A DNA stretch of 64,000 bases, from assembly GCA_027924585.1 (NCBI GenBank), contig BSBM01000252.1:3906001-3970000 (forward strand), given 5' to 3'. Under the pieces are notes generated by a model that saw nothing but the letters and a program-made list of their open reading frames with translations, had not been told where the DNA came from and did no database searches. The translations under genes and the position numbers were made by a program. How positions within the stretch are numbered: position 1 is the stretch's first letter; each line of letters begins with the position of its first letter. The stretch is from Larix kaempferi (lineage: Eukaryota; Streptophyta; Pinopsida; Pinales; Pinaceae). Of this stretch, positions 45,050-57,000 are shown piece after piece.

Positions 45050-46085
45050 CTCCCTCTTAACTAGGAAGGTATTTCTCAGCACAGTTCTTCTAGCACAAGT
45101 CATCTTCTCTGGATCATCGTCACTGGATAATCGTCATCGAGTCATCATCATCGTCACTGCTGCTGCTATCTCAATCAATCTCTGAATCTACTCGTCATAG
45201 GAAGTTCTACAGAGCCAGTCCTTTTTCATACTGGATGTAGGCCCACCACCTGCAGGTCTTCGTCATCACTGGCCATACTGTGGAATCCTCAGGACTTATT
45301 ACGTGCGTCACAAAACCTTGAAAGAGCATCCCAGGATGTTACGGGTACACAACTCCGACCTGTAGGATCTCTCAGGGCGCTATTACATGTGACCCCACCA
45401 CAAAACCTCGCAAGAGCATCTCAGGATGTTACGGGTACACAACTCCGACCTGAAATCTCCCAGGGCACAAATTACATGTGGTCCACCACAAAACCTCGCA
45501 AGAGCATCTCAGGATGTTACGGGTACACAACTCCGACCTGAAATCTCCCAGGGCAACGAATTACATGTGGTCATGGAAAAACCTCGCAAGAGCATCCCAG
45601 GACTGATTACAGGCACACAGCCCAACCTATCGGATCTCCCAGGGAAACGAATTACATGTGGTCCACCACAAAACCTCGCAAGAGCATCTCAGGATGTTAC
45701 GGGTACACAACTCCGACCTGAAATCTCCCAGGGCAACGAATTACATGTGGTCATGGCAAAACCTCGCAAGAGCATCCCAGGACTGATTACGGGCACACAG
45801 CCCAACCTATCGGATCTCCCAGGGAAACGAATTACATGCCATAGGACAAAACCTCGCAAGAGCATCTGCCAGATATCCCAGGGCGCTATTATATGCCATA
45901 GGCAAAACCTCGAAAGACTATCTGCAGATCTCCCAGGGCAACGAATTACATGTCCTCCCAGAGCAAAACCTCGAAAGAGCATTTGCCAGATGTCCCAGGG
46001 CACCGAATTACATGCCATAGGCAAAACCTCGAAAGACCATCTGCAAATCTCCCAGGGCAACGAATTACATGCTCATCTGCACAAC
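45050..46085 (-). repeat. Element B PPT and CCTCGCAAGAGCATC tandem repeats
   Basis: The PPT (minus-strand AAGAGGGAG) is at 45050-45058. From about 45290 to 46085 the plus strand shows alternating units sharing AAAACCTCGCAAGAGCATC and TCTCCCAGGG, some of about 90 bp and others of about 120 bp. The regular spacing keeps a 229-codon plus-strand frame open (45426-46115), which I do not consider a gene. Confidence 0.88.
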
Positions 46086-46540
46086 CTGATCCACGGCCAT
46101 AGAGTATCAACCTGATACTCACCATACATCATCCTGATGTATCCATGATCATCCTGATCATCATCACTGCAACGTCCTGCTGCATGTCATCTGGAGCAAC
46201 ATCCTTCTGCATGATCCACCTGATCATCAATGCATCTACCTGATGCATACCAAGTATCATACATGATCCTCCTGATCATCAATGTATCCACCTGATACAA
46301 ATACATGATACATATCATCATACATGATCCTCCTGATCATCAATGTATCCACCTGATACAAATACAGATACATGGTCCAAGCATCCAACATGATGCATAC
46401 ATACATACATAAAATGATCCAACTGATCATATCCAAGCAGAAACCAGAACATCATCCTGATGCTCATCATCCAGCGCTTACATCCACAGCCATGTGAAGG
46501 ATCCTCCTTCCAACATGCTTGGAATGGCTTCAGCAAATGT
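46086..46540 (-). repeat. Element B GATGATC-type repeats
   Basis: Degenerate repeats of TGATCATC, GATGCATAC and CCACCTGATAC words correspond to the array downstream of RNase H in Copia-1 and Copia-2. They form the 3' untranslated part of the element. Confidence 0.75.
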
Positions 46541-46545
46541 GTCCA

Positions 46546-47394
46546 TCACTTCTTCCTCGAAGTATCCTTGATCTGAAGCACGCCAAGCCTCTCTCTGAAG
46601 TACTCGAACTTCACCCTGGCTAGTGGCTTCATCAGCACATCTGCAATCTGCTCGTCCGTCGCAACATACAGGAGCTTCACAGCTCCTCTCTGCACCATAT
46701 CCCTGATATAGTGATATTTGATCTCTATGTGTTTCGACCTGTCATGAAACACTGGGTTCTCGGACAGCTTCACACAACTCTGGTTATCACAGAAGATACC
46801 AGTAGCCTCCAACGGGAGATCAAATAACTCAGACAGTAGCTTCCGTAGCCATACTGCCTCACAACTAGCTGAACAGGATGCAACATACTCTGCCTCAGCT
46901 GTACTCAGTGCTACGCAGGACTGCTTCCTACTAAACCAAGAGATCACACCTGATCCCATACTGAAGCAGCACCCAGATGTGCTCTTCCTGTCTGCAGCAC
47001 TGCCAGCCCAATCTGAATCAACATAACCTTCCAGGTTAAACTTTTGATTCGCCTCATACCTGAGCCCATAATCCACTGTACCCTTCAGGTACCTCAGAAC
47101 ATGCTTTATAGTAACCAGGTGAACACTTCTCGGATCCGTCAGGAACTGGCTCAATGTGTTCACAGCAAAGCAAATGTCTGGTCTTGTGTTCGTCAGGTAC
47201 ATCAAGGACCCAATCATCTGACGATACATAGAGACATCAACTGACTCAGATGAAGCATCACATAGAAGCTTCAGATTCGATGCCATAGGTGTGGCCATGG
47301 CCTTGCAATCCATCGTCCCGAACCTCTTTGGGATCTCTACTGCATACTTCCCTTGTCCAAGGAAGATTCTATCTGCACTTTGCCACACCTCCAT
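46546..47394 (-). CDS. Element B RT connection and RNase H, open frame of 282 codons
   Basis: From ATG at 47394 an uninterrupted frame runs to a stop at 46546. It begins at MEVWQSADRIFLGQGKY, just after the position of the RT catalytic motif, covers the connection (LYLTNTRPDI-type text, LSQFLTDPRS) and a complete copia RNase H: GYVDSDWAGSAADRKS (Asp), LSTAEAEYVA (Glu), FCDNQSCVKL (Asp) and HIEIKYHYIRD. It ends at the usual C-terminus RLGVLQI. RNase H removes the RNA strand of the RNA-DNA hybrid during reverse transcription. Unlike the copies in Copia-1 and Copia-2 it has no stop, although its RT is gone. Whether it is translated is unknown. Confidence 0.85.
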   Translation of the reverse strand: MEVWQSADRIFLGQGKYAVEIPKRFGTMDCKAMATPMASNLKLLCDASSESVDVSMYRQMIGSLMYLTNTRPDICFAVNTLSQFLTDPRSVHLVTIKHVLRYLKGTVDYGLRYEANQKFNLEGYVDSDWAGSAADRKSTSGCCFSMGSGVISWFSRKQSCVALSTAEAEYVASCSASCEAVWLRKLLSELFDLPLEATGIFCDNQSCVKLSENPVFHDRSKHIEIKYHYIRDMVQRGAVKLLYVATDEQIADVLMKPLARVKFEYFRERLGVLQIKDTSRKK

Positions 47395-47690
47395 GCCAAA
47401 AACAAATAGTGCATCATCCCCAAGTTCTTCATCTCGAACTCGGTAGTAAGCTTCCGCTGCGTGTCGGCAATCAATCTATCTTCACCATACCAAGTTCTGG
47501 GAGCTTGCTTCAAGCCATACAAGGCTTTCTTCAATCTGCATACATATGACTCCCTGTCAGGTCTTGGGACTGCATCCCAAACATCTTCTTCATGATCTAC
47601 GGATCATGGCATTCCATTTCTTCATCCCAGATCCTGGGAACTTCAATATCTTCAATAGATATCTTTCTTGCTGGAACAAATGTTGTAGTC
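47395..47690 (-). pseudogene. Element B reverse transcriptase with core deleted
   Basis: The minus strand carries the integrase-RT linker and NDVW-VPRP-like start (about 47690-47570), then jumps to the DRESYVC...[16 protein letters not shown] segment, and from there directly to [12 protein letters not shown]. Missing are WIYKIK, FVARGFSQ, the [10 protein letters not shown] region and the stretch with YVDD. Both deletion joints show short microhomology (GGTGAAGATAG-like at the second). A 1-2 bp shift separates it from the RNase H frame. It cannot make an RT. Confidence 0.88.
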
Positions 47691-47699
47691 CTTTTGTAG

Positions 47700-50600
47700 G
47701 AGATGGCATATGATCTTTCCTACACAACAAGTTAAATTGCATGATTAGAAAACATCTTATAGTTTTCAGAACAAATTCTTACACATAAAGAAATATGCCA
47801 TACAGTCATGCAATTATCTTAGCCAATGCTTCGATACAACATTTATCCATATCCTGTAACTTTCTAGATGCCTTCCAATCTCTACCAGAACATTGTTAAG
47901 AGTGTGCACAACTCCCAACATGTCAGCAAAGAGGTTTCATTCTAGATAAGTAGCAATGGAATGTTGTACAGTGCCATAGGCTACTTACCCATGCATATTA
48001 GTAGTATACTGTTCATCAATGCAATTATTCTAATATGCATAATACACAACCTAATTCTAGGAACATCAGTATATACATTATTGAACAGTATTATTTAAGA
48101 AATGACAATTCAAATACTTATCTTTGTTTGTTCGTTGGGTGGACTCCCTCTGAGTCTTTGCTTCCTTGCAGGAGCTGCTGGAGTCCTAATCTGAGGTAGC
48201 TTCTTCTACACCTTTCTGTTGTGAAATGTAGAGAGATGATCAACTCCCTCTGAATATCTGCATCCTTGCAGAAACTACTGAAGTGTGCTCCTTTGCTTTC
48301 TTGCAGGAACAACTAGAGTGTGCTCCTTTGCTTTCTGGCAGGAGCAACTGGAGTGTGCTCCCTCTTGATCTTTGCTTCCTGAATTACCTGTTCTTGAACT
48401 CATATTCATCCTTGGTCCCTATGCATGCTTATTAGTATCATGAATGTGTTATCCTTGTGATCTCATATAAAATCATACATTCATTAGTATACTATTAAAA
48501 CACAATAATCTCAAGCATGTATAGTCATGATCATTTCAAACAGAAATAATAAGCATGAGCATTCAAGGATTCTTATGGTTAGTCAAATCATAAGAAACAT
48601 AACATGTCTAAACCTGTAATTACTCAAGCCTATGACTCTTCAGGTTAGTTGAATCATCAATCAAGATAAGATATAAAATGCATAAAACCTGTGATTATTC
48701 AAGCCTATACTTTCATGATTCTTCTGGTTAGTCATATCATCAATTATAATAATATACATCCAACCATGATTATTCAAACCTATGACTTCATGAATAATTA
48801 TTATCAACAACAGTATAAGATCCTAACACAAGGTAGGATTTTAGCTTGATATAGGAAAAACATACCTGGATTAGCATGCTAGCTATTTATGTCTAACATA
48901 CCCGCATAATGTCTTCTGGTTCTCTTTAGTGACTTGTGCTAGTAACCTGCATGTCTCATAAGTTAACCATTATAAAACTAAGTTATACATACCTCAAGAA
49001 TGGATCTTCTATGAGATCCATGGCAATGGATGAATCTTTGTCCTCATGATCATATGTTCTTGAACTAGAACATGATTTGTCTTCTTGGTGTACCTTTCAT
49101 GTTAGTAGACAATATAAAACTCATACAAGATCACAATGTGTTAGTACAAACATAAGTTTCATACTCCTAATAAATGAATGACTTCTATCATGCATTCATA
49201 ATTTTATTAAGGTGATATGACAAGTCTAAAATCAAGATTGTACTAACCGTGATAATATGAAGACAAGCATACCATAAACTTAATTATGAACAAATCTCAA
49301 AACATACCTCGATGAGTCATACCTGTCGAGATCACTTGTAATCTTCTTATGTAAGGCCTTAGCCTCATCTCCCTCTGAAACAGGAACTTCTTCACTTATG
49401 CAAGTGATTAACCCAATCCACTTGATTTGCAAGAACTGGACCTTGAGCTGGATATGGGTTTGTCAGAGAAACCCCAAAAATTCAAACTTTGAATTTCAAA
49501 CTTCTGATAGGATAGAAATATGTGCCTTGATGAGCCGATCAAGTTGGTATATTTAGAATTTGAAAACTGCAAAGTTTCACTCCTCAATTTTGCCTTTGAA
49601 ACTTCTAGATTCACTGGACGTGACCCTGAACTAGGGTTTGATGAAGCCCACTCTTTTGCCCCATCAAAATGTTTGATCCAAAGCTCTAAGCTTCTATTTT
49701 TCTGAGGAGCTTCCAGCCGTGGTCACAGATTTCAAAAATTCCCATTTTTACAGAAGCCCTAATTTTCCACTTTTCTGATCAAAGTCCCGAACTAGGGTCT
49801 AATCAAGCCCGGCCTTCTGCCCAACCAAAAATTCTGATCTTGGTCTCTAAATTTCTATTTTGATGAGTAGCATCCAGCCGTGGTCTCCGATTACAAAAAT
49901 TCCAACTTTCTCCAAAGCCCTAAATTCCGGAAGCCATGAATGAAGGTACCAAAAAATAATTCTGTTTTGACAGAAATATGTACCTGATTGTTTCTGGTGT
50001 AACTCCGAAATTTTTGATCCACAGGGTCTGCAAAAGTTTCTTGAGATAGCCTGACCTGTTATCTTTCCATCCTGACAGGTCTGACCTCAATTGGATTCTC
50101 TGAGAGAGAGTTATGCCAAATGTCGCAACGTGACCTGTTTTGGGATAAAACAGGAGAGCGAACTTGTATGGAGTGCCACGTGTCACTGTTTTAACTTCGG
50201 CCTCTGAAAACGTTTTCTGAGATGGCTCGGCCTGTTACCTTTCCATCCTGACAGGTCTTACCTCAATTGGACTCTCTGAGAGAGAGTTATGCCAAATGTC
50301 GCAATGTGACCTGTTTATGGGATAATACAGGAGAGCGAACTTGTACGGCGTGCCACGTGTCACTGGTTCAACTTCGGCCTCTGAAAAAGTTTTCTGAGAT
50401 AGTGCAGACTGTGTACTACCTGTCACTTTTTACGAAATTTCATTTGGAGCTTCCTAGCCCAAGATATGACCTTTTTCCCAAGGTCACCTGATTTTGACTC
50501 GGATCTGGAAGAGGCAGAAACCCTATATTGTACAGATCATAAATCACAAAGTACAACGAATTAGAGGTTGTCCTTTGGACACAAGATACCTGGAGATCTT

Positions 50601-50747
50601 AGCTTCATCCTGTAATAATTTAAGATCCGAAAACTTCGCCAAAACAGATTTATAGCGAAAGTGCTACGATGACTGGTTTTTGCTATATCAAGCCCTAGCA
50701 TCGTAAGTGCAACAAGTGTCATACATGCCATATCATGCCTTCTTTCA
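47700..50747 (-). other. Element B leader with 177-bp-type tandem duplication
   Basis: This is homologous to the leaders of Copia-1 and A. The block with GTGACACGTGGCA (plus-strand TGCCACGTGTCAC near 50174 and 50352) is present twice, as in A. The acceptor-like sequence before the pol part lies near 47720. No gag, protease or integrase sequence is visible in 3 kb. Confidence 0.75.
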
Positions 50748-50764
50748 GGCTAGCTCTGATACCA
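50748..50764 (-). promoter_or_regulatory. Element B primer-binding site
   Basis: Minus strand TGGTATCAGAGCTAGCC, directly adjoining the 5' LTR. It is the initiator tRNA-Met type, unmutated. Confidence 0.93.
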
Positions 50765-51415
50765 TGTTGAATTTTCTGAATTTACTTCAATCTGATCTAG
50801 GATCTTAACTGAGAGAACAACATGTACAGCATATCTACAGCATATCAATCATGGAGACAATAATGCAAGCACACACAAGAGACACAAAGATTTACTTGGG
50901 GAAAACCATAAAGGTGAAAAACCCCAATAACTTCCTCAGAGATAGATAGAGAAATGATACAACCAACCAATAGAGATAGCCATAACCTAGCAGCAATCCT
51001 CCTCCTCCATAAGTGCGCCTCTCCTCCTTGAGAGCATGTGTGTGAAGTGAGTGAGTAAATAGAGTGCCTCCCGCACTCTATTTATACTTGACTTGACTTG
51101 CCTTTTTACCTAACTCATGTCGGCTCGAACTTAACCACATAACATAATGCTGAGTGGGCCGACCCCCAATAGGGTGGTCTAATAACCCTTTGACCCACAT
51201 GGCCGACCCCCAATAGGGTGGTCTAATAACCCTTTGACCCACATGACTTATACAGGGCCGACCCCAAACAAGGTGGTCTAATAACCCATCAAGTATAAGT
51301 TACGACACTTACAATATAAATGACGACACTTCCTTATAGAGGAATAATACCATCTCTATAGGAATACAATATACATATATGTGAAATACATTCCGAAGTT
51401 ACATATACATCAACA
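50765..51415 (-). repeat. Element B 5' LTR (right copy)
   Basis: 651 bp; TATA box at 51079-51086. It is nearly identical to 44399-45049. It is followed by TATGT at 51416-51420. Confidence 0.95.
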
Positions 51416-51420
51416 TATGT

Positions 51421-52164
51421 GGGTATAGGATGATCCCTTAAATGGAAGTAATAAAAAAAATGATTTACAAGTTGTGTGGGAAGGAAATGATGGGAATCGA
51501 TCGGTTGAAGTACCACCTTGCACAAATTCTAGAGCATGAAGTGGGAATTTGTGAAAAAGAAACCCCATAAATTATTCACCTTTCCAAAAAATCACTTCAC
51601 GATATGGATAGAACGAGAGATGTGAGGGCATCAATGAGAACTAAGGTTGCAAGAGATAGAAGTGAGATCTTTTCCTTAGTCTCACCTTTCAATTCCATAA
51701 TTCCCTCAATGTCCTCAACTTTCTTGGTTCCAACAACCATAGCTGGTGCATAACCTTCTATTAGATCAATGGTTAAAATAAAGGAGAAGAAATAAGCAAA
51801 CAAGCTTGTATGTAGGTTTTGTTTATACATAGACATTCCTTCCAGCATTTCCAAGAACAACCCCTTCTACCATTCTATGTTTGATGTTGTTTCTATTGTT
51901 GCCCCAGGGTATAAAGTCATTACCTATGAGGAGTTGAGACAACTTATCCTTCAAAATGAAAAGGTCGACTACACTCATAGATTGGAGGAGATTAAGGGGT
52001 CATGCGAATTCACTTGATGCATTATGATGTCAAATGATTGGATTGATTAGAAGGGAAGCGCCATTCTTATTTTCTTCATTAATTATTCCATGGCGAAAAT
52101 GTTTATTAAATTTGTTGATGCATCTACACATTTTAAAGATGCAATAATATTACATGATTAGTTG
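51421..52164 (+). pseudogene. hAT-like transposase relic (BED finger and DUF659 domain)
   Basis: Around 51463-51586 the plus strand reads KLCGKEMMGIDRLKYHLAQI, then HEVGICEK, the second half of a BED zinc finger; the first Cys of its pair is Tyr (YKLC). At about 51857-52160 a second frame contains NPFYHSMFDVV, APGYKVITYEELR, SNDWID, then MFIKFVDASTHFKDA, the pattern of the DUF659 domain found in hAT-like transposases and domesticated relatives. Stops (TAA after EKETP, TGA in FT-CIM, TAG in WID-KGS) kill it. The BED domain normally binds DNA and DUF659 lies before the hAT catalytic part, which is missing: the sequence is cut at 52165 by the gypsy G LTR. Confidence 0.8.
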
Positions 52165-53427
52165 TGTAACACCCTAGTTTTGAACCCCTGATTAGATATG
52201 TAAAATATAATGATGAAAGGCATATAGGCTGAACAATTGTGTTTTAGAAATATTAATATAAATATAGCTAGTTGTGGTTGAGGAAAACGTTGAAGAGAAT
52301 GGGGAACTATGAATTCACCAGTGCGAAGCAAAGGGGATTGCAATTATCCTAAAGGTGTTAATAAAATGACCCTAACATAACCTTGAAGCCAAAAATGCTT
52401 TAACCATACTTTAAGATTTATACCTTTTGAACTTTATAATTAATCCTATAAGCTAATTAAGGATTAATGGTGTCAAGCTAGAGCATGATTCTTTGGGGAA
52501 GACCATGTGGGAAAAAATGGCCATGCAGTTAAGACATGCATGTAGGAAAAGTTTGGGGTTTTGTATTTCTCTACTCCTACTCTCTCGCTTGCTAGCATTT
52601 GGGCGTGTATTTTCTGTGATAAGAGAATGAACCATTTTCCTGGTTCAAGTTGGTACATATTCTAAAAATAATCTTTTGGACCAGTTATGAGAACTGAAAC
52701 TAGTTAGTTGTGGGGTGTAAATTTATATGTTGTACCCCTAGCTAATTTTACCAATGAATTGGTGAACCTAGAGCATGAACCTTCCTTGGTGGAAATTATA
52801 TGTCATTGATTAGCAGTGGCGGTCCTAAGGTACGGTAGTGAAGGGTTACCATTGTTATGCATTTTGAATAGAAACTGAGGAAGGGTCTGCACTAATTGCT
52901 ATGGAATTGGTTGGTGCCATGTTCTTGAACCTGAATAAATAAACTATTCCATTTGGGTGGGAAATTGGTTGGTGCCAAATCCTTGAACCCTATAACATAG
53001 ATAATTAAACCATAATGTTGGTGTACAACTAGTGGGTGCCAAATTTTGATCCTTAGATAAGAAATTACACTATTTGGTGTGGTGTTCGTGTGTGCCAAGT
53101 TGGGGAAGATAGTCCGATGAGGTTTATCCTACAATAAACTCATATCTCTTTATATTAACCTTGAGTGTTATCCTCATGAATTCATAGTCTCAACTTGGGG
53201 ATGGTACCTTGCTGAGAGATTTATTAGCAAGGTAGACTATGGTTGGGTGGACCGTGCTTCACACATACCCAGTTTCTCAAACTATAATTTATATAGATAA
53301 GTATTGTCACTCTGTATCAATTTTAATATTACATTGTACGTTTTAATGGGTGAATGGATCTTGGAGGATTTGTACTATTAGTTTTGTTAATTATGAAGCT
53401 ACATCCTTATAACATTCATGTTGAAAT

Positions 53428-53477
<50 letters not shown>

Positions 53478-55200
53478 TTTTTGTGTGTGTTATTGCACAT
53501 TCTCCTATACGAATAAATATGGTGAATGTATGTGTAAATCATCTTTCAGGTGGTGTTGTTGAAGGAAATTCACTATATATGAATCACTTTTAGAGGAATT
53601 ATGCTTCTATGAACACATACTTCATGTGGGAAGTTAATTAATCCTGTTAAAGAAATTGTTTTCCAAAATGGACTATGTTTGTCCATGTCTGGAATGTTCA
53701 ATTCTCAAGTAGATTATTTATGATAATGATTAACTATTATGTTCAATTTTGTGCATGAATATGGATGGATTCTGAGATTTGAATCCTTGTAAAGGATGAT
53801 CCATTGAAGTTAAACTTGGGTTGTCATCCTTAATTTCTAATGTTAACCCAAAGTCCAAAAGGCTAATTTTCCTTGTAAATCCATAAAATTGGTTGAATTA
53901 TAGTCATCGGATTGAATGTGGGAAGCTATATGTTTAATCAGTTAAATTCATAAAACTTATTTGGTTGAAGAAATTTGGCGAAGTCCCAAATTGGTTGAAG
54001 CATCTAAGGACTGAAATGCTCTATTTTCTCGTTTTTCACAGTTAAATTCGAATGGGACAAGTCAAAAGGATATTTGGTTGAATAATCAATTACATTCCGA
54101 TGTTTCTGCACCCAAGGTGGTGGGACCCATGTTCGAGGGGAAAATTTGGGTGGAATGGTTATGTTCGATTATGGATATTTTGAATTTTCCACACCCAAGG
54201 TGGTGGGACCCATGTCAGAGGATTAGACCTCAGGAGAAAAGGATTAAGTCAGAAATGATCTGTTCAATGTTCCTTTGCCGAGGTAGTGGAGACGATATCG
54301 ACATGGTAAACATCAAAACAGATGCATCGAGATGATCTTTCAGAAGTTTCAAGTTTTTTCTTTGATGTATGACTTCTATTATAACATCAAAAGGGAAATG
54401 TCATGATGGATGCATTAGAAATCGAACATTGAGATGGTTCCCCAAATGTTTCAAGGTTTTTCTCTGATGTATGAATTCTAATGTAACACCAAAAAGTGAG
54501 CATCAGAGAGGTCACATCAGAAATTAAACGTAGGGAATGAAAAGGGGGAAAAATCCCGTTGTTTCCCGATATTGTAGGCCCAATGTTTTTAAGCACATCG
54601 GAGCGTAGTCAAATTATTTTATGTTAATTAAATTAAGTAGAAAATCCTATGGTTAAGAATTTCTAATTGGAGAGTTGTTAAGTGCCTTCCATTAATATTA
54701 TATATATATATATATATAATAAATGATAGGAGCACAAGTGTGCGTTAGCATCCCATGGATCCCATTGTACGTGGAACCATCGGGTGTGGGTTAGTGGTTT
54801 AATGGGGTACATTACAGAGTCGTTTTAGAGAAAAGGTTTGAGCTCTCGAACCTCTTGGGTTATCGCGTAATGGATACTGTCATATTGTATCTAAAATTGA
54901 ATTTCCCATATTCAGACCATGGATTGAAAATTTTTGGAAAGGAAAATACACATGTATGTTCTAGTTGAAATACATATAATTGATTGCTTTTTATGTCTAA
55001 AAAATTATCAATTATATAGATTTCTATATTAAAAGAAAGTGGTACAGTAAGGATGGAAAAAGAACCAAAACTTTCCAATTGTGTTGGGGAAGTTGGAATG
55101 AGTGCCCAAAGGATAGAATCCAATGGCCATAAAATAGAAATGGGGGCAAAGGAAATGTTCCGGGATTAGAGAAACTTATAGGGAAAAAATGAAATGATAA
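52165..55200 (+). repeat. Gypsy G first LTR and 5' untranslated region (LTR end unresolved)
   Basis: TGTAACACCC at 52165 starts the LTR; the first 730 bp align to 60360-61080. No full second LTR exists in the window, so the 3' end cannot be fixed. A degraded GGGGTACATTACA at about 54802-54814 could be the terminus, and no clear PBS follows. Inside are a (GT)n run (53431-53477), about 70-bp repeats with TTGGTTGGTGCC (52905-53100), duplicated CACCCAAGGTGGTGGGACCC words (54110 and 54191), a further duplication at 54340-54530 and an (AT)n run near 54700. Confidence 0.6.
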
Positions 55201-55222
55201 TCTAAATCAAGAGCAATAGAAC

Positions 55223-56960
55223 ATGGTGAACCTTCAAGTGTTGCAGAACTTGATTCAGTTGCAGAACTTGATTCAGTTGCAGAATCTAGTACAACATGTC
55301 TATGTGGTCATGATAAGTGGAGAAGGTGAATCTATAGGGAGAGTACCTTCCGAGGGACTTCAACATTCACGCATAGGAACTATAAGTAGGATGGGACATC
55401 ATTCCCATGGAAACTCGGTTGAAAGTCACCACAGAAAGGAAGCACCTGAAAATAAATCAAGCTTAGTATCTAGAAGATACTTGAAGATAAAGAATGATGA
55501 GGACCCATTACTGTTCGGATATCCACATCATCACTTTCAGGACCTTGCATGCAATTAGGGTTTGCATGCACTTTGCATGCATCCCAGTCACCAGGTTGAT
55601 GCCTCCAGCACCTTAGCCACCTTATTCTAGCACCCGGGAGCCACTTACTTCAGAGTTTTATCCCTCCTAGTCAGGAAGGCACTCTCTTCTCACCTACTGC
55701 CAGAGAAGGGCGCACTTCTTCACCTACCACTTCAGTTACACTCAGTTAGCTCCAATTCTCCCTGATTTGAGGCTAATTTCACTCCCGACTGACTGTTTCA
55801 CTTCCGTTGGACCTCCAGATTGACTAGATGACTTGTTCTGACTTCAGTTAGCCTCCCATGCACCCTCCACTAAGCCCACTTCCCTATATCAGTGCTACAC
55901 ACTTCAGTTACACTCAGTTAGACTCAGATTGACACCTGGATGACTGGTTCTTGTGCATTGATGACCACCACTGATTGATGATGAGGGCTCCTAGTTGGAG
56001 TCAAGCTACTCCATTCAGTGATTTGAATGACCTCCTTAGGCAATTCGAATTGCTCAGTCATTGTGACAGATTGAATCGTAATTATTCACCCTCATTGGGA
56101 TATTGAGCACTGCTGCATGTTTTGCACAGTTTTGCACCATATTTTCTATGTTCATCTATTGTGATTGATTTACTTGTTCATTAGATCTGCTGTGACTAAT
56201 TTTACAATTACAGGGTGAGCTCAGTAAAGTTAAACCTCCTACTTTTGATGGAGAGAAATAAGGGGAAAGTGTTGAAATGTGGTTGGTGGAAATGAATAAA
56301 TATTTGAAACTTCATCATTACTCTGGAAATCAAGAGGCTCGAATTTCTATATACAATCTTTAGGGAAAGGCTTACCAATGGTGGGAGCAGCTGAAGAAAG
56401 TGAAAAAAATTGATGAAAGACATATCTTATGGGAAATATTTCAGAAGTATTTCTAGAAGGAATACATTTTCCAGTAGTACTATGACAGGAAAATGAAAAA
56501 GTTTTTCGAACTTTGATTGGGTAATATGACTATGGAGGAGTATGAGAGAAGGTTCCTATAACTTTTAAGATATGTTGTTTTCATTCAGGATGAGAAGGTT
56601 AAAATCCAGTGTTTTCTCAGTGGATTACCAACATATTACCAGGACACAATTTCTTATGATGAACCTCATACTCTAAAGGAATCCATAAGGAAGGCTAAAT
56701 TCCCACATGAACAAAGTAAAGGTAGACAGGATATGCATAAAGCTTGCAAAAGTAAATTGAAAGACAGAGGAAAAAGGGTTTAAGCCTCTAGATGTTAAAG
56801 GTAATCAAATCAAGTTTTCCAAAGAGAAAATTCTACGTGGTGAACCCAAAGATCGTTGAGTTCGCAGTCCCAAGGAAGCCATTTCAAGTCAAATTGAATT
56901 GTGGAGGTGATCACTATTTTAAGAAATGTCCAAAGAGGGGTAATAATGAGGCCAACATCT
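55223..56960 (+). pseudogene. Gypsy G gag, copy 1
   Basis: An ATG at 55223 leads into a repeat-bearing N-terminus with three 18-bp units (CAGAACTTGATTCAGTTG). The gag core follows from about 56222: KPPTFDGEK, then WLVEMNKYLKLHHY, AYQWWEQLK, MTMEEYERRF and FLSGLPTYYQ. Near 56893 is CGGDHYFKKC, a damaged zinc knuckle one residue short and lacking the first Cys. At least six stops interrupt the core, several in place of Lys or Glu. This protein would form the particle shell; it is dead here. Confidence 0.8.
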
Positions 56961-57000
56961 ATAATGTTTAGAAATCTAACATGATGGAAGATGTAACATT

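Larger units (their letters stand above)
44399..51415 (-). mobile_element. Element B: recent copia-derived LTR element with deleted RT core
   Basis: The two 651-bp LTRs (44399-45049 and 50765-51415) differ at about two positions. Target duplication TATGT lies at 44394-44398 and 51416-51420. On the minus strand the order is LTR, PBS (50748-50764), leader with the 177-bp duplication, short RT remnants, open RNase H frame, tandem repeats, PPT (45050-45058), LTR. Gag, protease and integrase are absent and the RT core is deleted. So a very young insertion was made by an element that could not have copied or integrated itself. Confidence 0.95.

Noticed and set aside
45426-46115. A 229-codon open frame in the repeats of element B
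   Set aside because: It lies antisense to the element within a tandem array and reads the same short unit repeatedly. Homologous arrays in Copia-1 and Copia-2 are not open.
51597-51860. An 87-codon minus-strand frame
   Set aside because: It is antisense to the linker between the BED and DUF659 segments and shows no domain.
53431-53477. A frame through the GT run (53354-53593)
   Set aside because: Cys-Val repeats come from the (GT)n microsatellite and not from a protein gene.
54760-54890. A second SINE-like head with GGTTAGTGG and GGTTTGAGCTC words
   Set aside because: The boxes match the polymerase III consensus poorly and the region is probably the end of the gypsy G LTR. Kept only as a note.
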